A stretch of 64,000 nucleotides of DNA from assembly GCA_964510955.1 (NCBI GenBank), contig CAZEDW010000008.1, forward strand, positions 48,524-112,523. Reading direction: 5' to 3'. This stretch comes from JAFLCM01 sp964510955 (GTDB lineage: Bacteria; Planctomycetota; Phycisphaerae; Phycisphaerales; UBA1924). The notes beneath the pieces are model-generated. The model was not told the origin of the DNA, did no database searches, and saw nothing but the letters and a program-made list of their open reading frames with translations. Positions 58,583-64,000 of this stretch are shown one piece after another. Both the position numbers and the translations under genes were made by a program. Every line of letters begins with the position of its first letter. Within the stretch, counting starts at the first letter, position 1.

Positions 58583-60900
58583 GCCGCCGCCCCCTGCTTG
58601 CGTGCCGGCACGCTCATCCAATCCGCGATCGCCAGCGTCGCCGTCGTCCCCTGCCCCGGCTTGCTCGTGAGTGCGAGCGAACCGGCGTGCAGCTCGGCGA
58701 ACCGGCGAGCGCGGGCCAGCCCCAGACCGATGCTCCGCCCGGCCTTGGGGGCCGAGAACAACGGGTCTTGAGCCTGGGCCAGTTCTTCCTGGCTCATGCC
58801 CTTCCCGTCGTCCTTGACCGCGATCAGCAGTCGGCCCGACTGGGGGTCCGCATGAACACGAACCTCGACAAGGCTCCGAGGCTGGGCCCTGATCGCGTTG
58901 GAGATGAGTTCTGTGACGCCCTGGGTCACCTGGGCCGGGTCCAAGTGCGCAAATCTCGCCTGCGACTCGACCGTCGCGCGGATGGAGATCGTCGCCGAGC
59001 TGCCACGCTGGCCCGATGACCCGCCCCCGGTCCCAGACGCCGCGCCCGATGGACCGGGAACCTGCGTCCGTTCACGGGCCGCCTTGCACGCCCGCGCCAC
59101 CAGGTCGTTCATGTCGGTCTCGACCCGCCTGGGCGGCGACGCGTCCGCGAACACGCGGAGGGTCTGCATCAGCTCAAAGATCCGCTCGGCGGAGCGCTCG
59201 ATCGCCGTCACGTTCCGGTAGTCGGTCGGGTTGCTCAGCCGCGTCGATAGCGGCTGGGCGCTGGAAATGATCACCTCCAGGGGCGCGTGCATCTGGTCCG
59301 CCGCAACCGCCGCGATGCGACCGACCACCGCCAGCGCCCGGCCCCTCGCCACTTCCTCCTCGGCCTTGCTCAGCCGCGCGTTTGCCTCCACCATGCGCTC
59401 GGAGAGACGGATGGCGCCCTCGTGCCGGGCGGCGGCGCTGAGCACCGCGCCCCAGCACGCCACCAGCGCTGCCGGGGCCGGCGCAGGCGACGGCGCGTTG
59501 TGCGTGAGCAGTGCGGAAGGCCCCTGCCCCACCGGCAGACGCAGCGACGCACCCTCCGGCGGCGCCTGCTTGGACTCGGCCTGCGACGTCGCCTTGGCGA
59601 CGCCGTCGGTCACCGTGAAATCGATGAGCCGCCACGGCGCGCCCTCGCGGGCACACCACGCCAGCGTCAAGCTCGACGCGCCGAACCACGCCCCCGCCGA
59701 CGCCGCCAGCGCCCCCGCCACGGGGATGAAGCCGTTCTCCTTCGCCGACGACGACAGGAACTGCTCGACCGCCTTCAACGCCGTGGTGGCGTTGAGGTCG
59801 CCCCTGACCGCCTGCTCGGCCTTCTTGTGGCTGATCTTCGCAAGCCTGCGGTTCGCCTCACGCAGCGACTCCAGCAGCACCTCGCGGTCGGTCAACGTTT
59901 CCAGCCCCAGCACCGCGCACCGCTCGGCGACACGCTCGATCACCGACGGCGCCAGCGCCTCAACCTCGTTCGCGTTCATCCCCAGCTGCGCGGCCAGCTC
60001 TTCCAGCCGGTCCAGCCCCGCGAGGTTGCCCGAGAACCCCACGTGCAGCCGGCGCGCCAGCGTGTCGGCCAGCGTCACCAGCGCCACCGTCGCGCGGTGA
60101 CCGATCTCCGGCAGCTCGTTCAGCGACCGGCCGTGCAGCCACATGCTGTCCTGGATCGCGTGGGGCAGGCCCCACCGCTCGGCCAGCCGCTTGCCCGCAA
60201 GCTGGTGGTCCAGCCCCAGCACCCGCTTCTCGATCTGGGCCAGGTCCGACTGCGCCTGCTCGGCCAGCGCCAGCACCTGCCCGTACGCCTTGGGCAGCAC
60301 GCGCTCCAGCGCCGGCTTGCCAAGGTCGTGCAGAAGCCCGCACAGGTACGCCTCGCCGCCCTTGACACCTTGAAGCTGCCCCTTGAACCGCTCGGCGATC
60401 ATCTCGGCGCTGCACGCCACCGCCACGCTGTGGCGCCAGAACCCCGCGGCGTCAAACGCCTTGATAGGCTGGCCCGCGTCGGACTTATCCTCCGGCGCCG
60501 GGCGGAACATCTCGTACAGCTCGGCGCTGAGCAGCGCCGCCCGCAGCGCGTCCAGCCCCAGCAACACCACCACGCGGTCGATGGATGTCACGCTGCGCGA
60601 CACGCCCACGTCCGCGCGCCGGCACAGCGTCAGCACCCGCGCCGTCAGGGCCGGGTCGGCCTCGATCAGCCGCGTCAGCTCGCCGATCCCCGCGTTGTCA
60701 TCGCCCGTCAGCTGCAGCACCCGAACCGCCACCGGGCTCAGCGTCGGGAGCGCATCGATCTGGCTCAGGATGAGCTCGACCTGGCGGGCACGCTGCGCCG
60801 CGGCCTGTGACGCCGGGGCATTCGCCGGCGCACCGGGGCGGGCGTTCGGCGCCGGGCGGGTCTGTGCGGGCGGTGGAGGAAGGGTTGCTGTCTGGGGCAT
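58579..60900 (-). CDS. HDOD-histidine-kinase-like protein with Asp in the H-box
   Basis: A 773-residue cytoplasmic protein. A Pro/Ala-rich start leads to an HDOD domain (about 45-330; LPTLSPVAVRVLQL, GLLHDLGKPAL with His191-Asp192) and a middle sensor region (about 370-490). A coiled coil precedes a HisKA-like helix pair (about 515-585) and a HATPase domain with N box ELISNAIRA (Asn668), G1 DDGKGM (697-702) and G2 GLGLARARRF. At the H-box position the His is Asp535 (AADQMHAPL), so autophosphorylation on His is not expected. HDOD and HATPase in one chain is uncommon. Confidence 0.85.
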   Translation of the reverse strand: MPQTATLPPPPAQTRPAPNARPGAPANAPASQAAAQRARQVELILSQIDALPTLSPVAVRVLQLTGDDNAGIGELTRLIEADPALTARVLTLCRRADVGVSRSVTSIDRVVVLLGLDALRAALLSAELYEMFRPAPEDKSDAGQPIKAFDAAGFWRHSVAVACSAEMIAERFKGQLQGVKGGEAYLCGLLHDLGKPALERVLPKAYGQVLALAEQAQSDLAQIEKRVLGLDHQLAGKRLAERWGLPHAIQDSMWLHGRSLNELPEIGHRATVALVTLADTLARRLHVGFSGNLAGLDRLEELAAQLGMNANEVEALAPSVIERVAERCAVLGLETLTDREVLLESLREANRRLAKISHKKAEQAVRGDLNATTALKAVEQFLSSSAKENGFIPVAGALAASAGAWFGASSLTLAWCAREGAPWRLIDFTVTDGVAKATSQAESKQAPPEGASLRLPVGQGPSALLTHNAPSPAPAPAALVACWGAVLSAAARHEGAIRLSERMVEANARLSKAEEEVARGRALAVVGRIAAVAADQMHAPLEVIISSAQPLSTRLSNPTDYRNVTAIERSAERIFELMQTLRVFADASPPRRVETDMNDLVARACKAARERTQVPGPSGAASGTGGGSSGQRGSSATISIRATVESQARFAHLDPAQVTQGVTELISNAIRAQPRSLVEVRVHADPQSGRLLIAVKDDGKGMSQEELAQAQDPLFSAPKAGRSIGLGLARARRFAELHAGSLALTSKPGQGTTATLAIADWMSVPARKQGAAA

Positions 60901-60930
60901 GTGCGTGGATCTGTTGAACGAGGCCCGGAC

Positions 60931-61614
60931 TCACAAGCCCGCAAGGGCCGCGATGCGCTCGACGAGTTTGGACGGACTGATCGACTTGGACACGATCGCG
61001 TCGGCGCCGGCGCGCCCGAACCGCTCGGCCCCCGCCGCCTCGCCCTGGCGCGTGATCACCACCACGCGCGTGTGCGTGTTGACGGAACCGCCCCCCTGCT
61101 CAACCGGCGCATGGGCGCGCCGGCACAGCTTGGCCAGATCAACGCCGGGCACATCCGGGTCGACCACGACCACGCTCGCCCGCTCCCCCGATCGCCCCCC
61201 CGCGAGCAGCCAGCCCGCGTCGAACGCGTCGCCGGCGATTTCGAGGGCAAAGCGGTCATCGCCCGCCAGCGCGCCCCGGAGCGACGCGCACGCCGCGGCG
61301 TCATCGTCGATCAACAGCACCCGACGAACGCTGGATTCCAGCGCCCCGGTCGGGATGTCGTTCTCGCGCATGAACCGGATCAGCTCATCGCGGGGGATCC
61401 GCCGGAACTTCGACCCCGGCACCCGGAACCCGCCGATGCGCCCGGCGTCGAAGCAGCGGATGATGGTCTGCTGCGAGACCTTGCAGATCTCGGCGGCCTC
61501 GCCGGTGGTGAAGATGGCCTTGGACGCCGGCACGGGCGCACCGCCCCGCCCCTCAAGGCGCGGACTGGCCGAGGCGGACTCCGAGCCGGAGGGTTGTAGT
61601 TCTGGGGCGTCCAT
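60931..61614 (-). CDS. BldC/excisionase-like HTH fused to a receiver domain
   Basis: A 227-residue regulator. Residues 32-87 form a MerR/BldC-type winged HTH (FTTGEAAEICKVSQQTIIRC, then GGFRVPGSKFRRIPRDEL). Residues about 98-227 form a receiver with Asp103-105, phospho-acceptor Asp152, Thr188 and Lys210. The start is ATG 61614 or 61671. It lies 30 bases upstream of the HDOD-HATPase gene on the same strand and is the probable DNA-binding output of the operon. Confidence 0.85.
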   Translation of the reverse strand: MDAPELQPSGSESASASPRLEGRGGAPVPASKAIFTTGEAAEICKVSQQTIIRCFDAGRIGGFRVPGSKFRRIPRDELIRFMRENDIPTGALESSVRRVLLIDDDAAACASLRGALAGDDRFALEIAGDAFDAGWLLAGGRSGERASVVVVDPDVPGVDLAKLCRRAHAPVEQGGGSVNTHTRVVVITRQGEAAGAERFGRAGADAIVSKSISPSKLVERIAALAGL

Positions 61615-61717
61615 GCCGAGTGGCGGGCACGGGCGAGCCGACGCGGCTTGCCCAGCCTGCACAGACTGCATCGACGACCCAGCGTGACAACTTCACGCCG
61701 GATCTCAGGATCGCGCG

Positions 61718-61738
61718 GTTATCCGGACAGTTATCCGG
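61718..61738. promoter_or_regulatory. Tandem direct repeat upstream of the HTH-receiver gene
   Basis: GTTATCCGG occurs twice, at 61718-61726 and 61730-61738, with a 12-base period. The gap otherwise has no gene. Tandem same-face half sites are expected for BldC-like proteins, so this may be an operator. Confidence 0.45.
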
Positions 61739-61758
61739 TGGAGGTGGCTATTCAGTTC

Positions 61759-62862
61759 TCACGCCACCGTCACGCTCTTATCCAGATACACATCCTGTAC
61801 CGCGTGCAGCAGCGCCACGCCGTCCTTCAAGGGCTTCTGGAACGCCTTGCGGCCCGAGATCAGGCCCATGCCGCCGGCCCGCTTGTTCACCACGGCGGTC
61901 ATCACCGCCTCGGCGACATCGCCGGCGCCCTTGCTCTCGCCGCCGCTGTTGATCAGCGGGATGCGGCCCATGTAGCCGTTGGCGAGCTGGTAGCGGCACA
62001 GGTCGATCGGGTGACCGCCGTTGCCGTTCTCGTCGCTGCCGCACAGGTTGGTGTAGACGCGCTTGTCCCACTTGCCGTACGACGAGCCGCCGGAGTTCAG
62101 GGCGGCGTAGCCGCCGTTGTTGGTCGGGAGTTTCTGCTTGATGATGTCGGCCTTGATGGTCGCGCCCAGGTGATCGGCCTGACCGGACAAATCGGCCGAG
62201 GCGTGGTAGTCGGTGCTCTTGCCGTCGGCGCCCTTCACCTTGAACGCGTTGGAGCGCGTGTAGCACCACAGCACCGTCACCATGCCCAGGTCGTGGGCTT
62301 CCTCGAACATGTCGCTGACGTACTTGATCTCCTCGCGGCTCTCGGGCGAGCCGAAGTAGATGGTCGCGCCGACCGCCGCCGCCCCCATCTCGAAGCACTG
62401 CTTCACGCTGCCGTAATAGCTCTGCTTGAAGATGTTGGGGTACGTCAGCATCTCGTTGTGGTTGAACTTCACCAGGAACGGGATCTTGTGGGCGTACTTG
62501 CGGGCCACCGAGCCCAGCACGCCGATGGTGCTCGCCACGGCGTTGCACCCGCCCTCGATGGCCAGCTTCACGATGTGCTCCGGGTCGAAGTAGTCAGGGT
62601 TGGGCGCGAAGCTCGCGCCGGCGGAGTGCTCGACGCCCTGGTCCACCGGCAGGATCGAGACGTACCCGGTGCCGCCCAGGCGCCCGTGATTCAGGATGTT
62701 CTGGAAGTTGCGCAGCACCTGCACCGGGCGGTCGGTCTGGCTGAACACCCGGTCAATGAAGTCCGGGCCGGGGACGTACAGGCGGTTCTTGCTGATCCCC
62801 TTGGCCTCATAGTTGAGGAGCTTGGAGGCGTCGGGACCGAGGATTTCGGCGATGGATGGCAT
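61759..62862 (-). CDS. fbaB: Class I fructose-bisphosphate aldolase (FbaB/DhnA type)
   Basis: A 367-residue Schiff-base aldolase of the DhnA/FbaB family that splits fructose-1,6-bisphosphate in glycolysis and gluconeogenesis. GTGYVSILPVDQGVEHSAGASFAPNP, FLVKFNHNEMLTYPN, GATIYFGSPESREEIKYV, INSGGESKG and GLISGRKAFQKP are family signatures. The CGGAG sequence before the ATG can act as ribosome binding site. Upstream is a TACACT -10-like box (62926-62931). Confidence 0.96.
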   Translation of the reverse strand: MPSIAEILGPDASKLLNYEAKGISKNRLYVPGPDFIDRVFSQTDRPVQVLRNFQNILNHGRLGGTGYVSILPVDQGVEHSAGASFAPNPDYFDPEHIVKLAIEGGCNAVASTIGVLGSVARKYAHKIPFLVKFNHNEMLTYPNIFKQSYYGSVKQCFEMGAAAVGATIYFGSPESREEIKYVSDMFEEAHDLGMVTVLWCYTRSNAFKVKGADGKSTDYHASADLSGQADHLGATIKADIIKQKLPTNNGGYAALNSGGSSYGKWDKRVYTNLCGSDENGNGGHPIDLCRYQLANGYMGRIPLINSGGESKGAGDVAEAVMTAVVNKRAGGMGLISGRKAFQKPLKDGVALLHAVQDVYLDKSVTVA

Positions 62863-62925
62863 GGGGTGGCTCCGATGAAAGCGTGGGCACGCTGGCTCGG
62901 CCTACGCCGACAAACCAGCCGGGTA

Positions 62926-62931
62926 AGTGTA
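62926..62931 (-). promoter_or_regulatory. Candidate -10 box for the aldolase gene
   Basis: TACACT on the minus strand, giving a leader of about 57 bases. It lies right after the terminator of the upstream gene. Confidence 0.45.
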
Positions 62932-62936
62932 TCGCG

Positions 62937-62967
62937 CCAACAAAACGGCCCCGCGCGAGCGGGGCCG
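62937..62967 (-). terminator. Intrinsic terminator of the dockerin-repeat gene at the window end
   Basis: 9-bp stem CGGCCCCGC/GCGGGGCCG with a 4-base loop, followed on the minus strand by TTTTGTT. It lies about 75 bases after the stop at 63040. Confidence 0.75.
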
Positions 62968-63039
62968 GGCATCGCGGTACGTCGGCTCTCCGAGCCGACT
63001 CCTGTTCACCTCTCTTCGGTCCCGCCCTCGCGCCCGGAC

Positions 63040-63945
63040 TCACTCATAGCCAAGCGCGCGGGCCAGGGCGATCAGGAACTGGATGTGCGTTAACTGCTGT
63101 TCCGGAGTCAACGCATCGACGTAGGTCTGGTACTGCTCAGGCGTGTCGAATCCCAGCGCGCTCAGCAACGGGCCAGTGGGCGGGGCGACGTTAAGCTGCT
63201 GCCCGGGGGCTCCGTTGCCGTTCTCGTCGGCGCCGTCCTGATGTTGAACGGCGTGGTCTGCATTGACACCGACCGCGTAGCCATGGGGCAGCGATGAACC
63301 GGGGTGTGCGTTGCCTCCCATCAGCGATTCGCCGGGGTCTGTGTACGCCCCGCATTCGCCCGAGGCGTTCATCGCGGGGCACACCTTGCCGAAGCGAACG
63401 AGCAGCAGCGTGAGATCGTCGGTGGTCACCGCGCCGCTCCCGTTGATGTCCGCGTTCAGAATCGGGTTGGTCGGGCTCACCGCGGCGCACGCCGGCTGGT
63501 TGCGCCCGAACTGATTCAGGAGGATTGTCAGGTCGCCGGTGTTGATGACCCCGTCATCGTTCAAGTCCTCCTTGCACGCGCATTGGATGAGGATCGTGAA
63601 CGCGTCGCCCAGTGCGTCATAGTCTCCGATGAAGCTGCGGAACGCCTCGTGGCCGGTCGTGGCATCCGAGCTTGGCCTGAACCGGTAGGAGTAGCCCTTC
63701 TTGAGCAGCATTCCCTGGGCGCCGTTGTGGGCCGGGAACCAGTTTGTGGGGAGCCCTGCGTATTGGCCGCTTGGGTTGAGGTCGTACGCGAACTCACCCA
63801 CCACATCCAGCGTGGTCGGCGTCCGCTGCCACACCATCAGACCGACAGGGCCCGCAGCGGTCACCGGCTTCTGCCAACACTGATAGGTGCCGCCCACGAG
63901 TTGCGGGATCAGATACTCGAATGCTTTGTCCAGAACATGGCGCAA
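63040..63945 (-). CDS. Protein with two dockerin-type repeats, 5' end uncertain
   Basis: A frame of 301 residues ending at 63040. The first about 120 residues (WQRTPTTLDVVGEFAYDLNPSG) are unlike known families to me. Two dockerin-type repeats follow: DLNDDGVINTGDLTILLNQFG and DINGSGAVTTDDLTLLLVRFG. There is no signal peptide. The only available start is TTG 63945, and the same frame reads through conserved-looking sequence up to a TGA at 63967-63969. The gene may therefore be broken, or frame-shifted near the window edge. Confidence 0.65.
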   Translation of the reverse strand: MRHVLDKAFEYLIPQLVGGTYQCWQKPVTAAGPVGLMVWQRTPTTLDVVGEFAYDLNPSGQYAGLPTNWFPAHNGAQGMLLKKGYSYRFRPSSDATTGHEAFRSFIGDYDALGDAFTILIQCACKEDLNDDGVINTGDLTILLNQFGRNQPACAAVSPTNPILNADINGSGAVTTDDLTLLLVRFGKVCPAMNASGECGAYTDPGESLMGGNAHPGSSLPHGYAVGVNADHAVQHQDGADENGNGAPGQQLNVAPPTGPLLSALGFDTPEQYQTYVDALTPEQQLTHIQFLIALARALGYE

Positions 63946-64000
63946 CCGATGTGAATCTCGTGCGTATCACTGTGCATGAGCAAGCGGAAGCGGCAGCGGG

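Noticed and set aside
61718..61738. Possible CRISPR or tandem array
   Set aside because: Only two 9-base units with a 3-base gap and no spacers; better explained as a regulatory direct repeat.

Overview
This is a high-GC bacterial window (about two thirds G+C by eye), densely packed with genes on both strands and rich in GTG/TTG starts and 4-base ATGA/GTGA gene overlaps. Several traits point to Planctomycetota, probably class Phycisphaerae. These are secreted proteins with C-terminal dockerin-type DxNxDG repeats (27114-28409, 63040-63945), a secreted protein with a PTPGAAALG...RRRG PEP-CTERM-like tail (41412-42098), a CxxCGYDLxG zinc-ribbon membrane protein (50502-51236), and an excisionase/BldC-like HTH fused to a receiver domain (60931-61614). 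The taxonomic placement is inference. I see no rRNA, tRNA, CRISPR array, insertion sequence or phage gene; the window looks like ordinary chromosome.

Layout. 1-3 kb: 5-oxoproline use (pxpC cut by the window edge, an MFS transporter, pxpA). 3-14 kb: an M48 lipoprotein protease, ubiE/menG, a SYLF lipoprotein, an MCE/MlaD protein, panC, a MATE exporter, a 2Fe-2S ferredoxin with iscX, a DUF4230-like protein paired with an unknown membrane protein, and a GH13 debranching enzyme. 14-16 kb: an MscS-type channel. 16.1-25.1 kb: a type IV pilus/type II secretion-like assembly locus (PilZ, PilB/GspE, PilC/GspF, major pseudopilin, four minor pilin-like proteins, a fused PilM-PilN protein, PilO- and PilP-like proteins) without secretin, retraction ATPase or prepilin peptidase. 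25-30 kb: aspS, a dockerin-repeat protein, an acetyltransferase, a CBS protein and a cyclophilin. 30.3-34.7 kb: three signalling proteins (PilZ-REC-pseudoHpt, REC-CheX, REC-HDOD). 35-38 kb: the three-subunit transhydrogenase pntAA-pntAB-pntB ending at a clear terminator. 38-46 kb: orphan scoB, ispE, rpe with a G-quadruplex-like tract, envelope proteins, two lipoproteins and an M29 aminopeptidase. 46-49 kb: an hpf-ptsN-HPr PTS-Ntr-like cluster and a TPR-gluzincin-PDZ protein. 49-57 kb: a Fur-family regulator lacking CxxC motifs, a GNAT, the zinc-ribbon protein with an MFS exporter, queA, nth, a DUF4149-like protein, an NTF2-like protein and a TIM-barrel protein. 57-61.6 kb: a minus-strand signalling set of HTH-REC, HDOD-HATPase and REC-GAF proteins. 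61.7-64 kb: class I fructose-bisphosphate aldolase and another dockerin-repeat protein.

Two themes stand out. First, at least thirteen genes have a TANNNT hexamer only 5-9 bases before an ATG, GTG or TTG start and no Shine-Dalgarno sequence, the arrangement expected of leaderless mRNAs; other genes have strong Shine-Dalgarno sequences. Second, signalling proteins with altered phosphotransfer residues are concentrated in two loci: an Hpt-like domain with Gln for His, a histidine-kinase-like domain with Asp for the H-box His, and a receiver with Arg for Lys. This suggests signalling by binding rather than classical phosphorelay. All functions come from reading the translated sequence, not from database searches.
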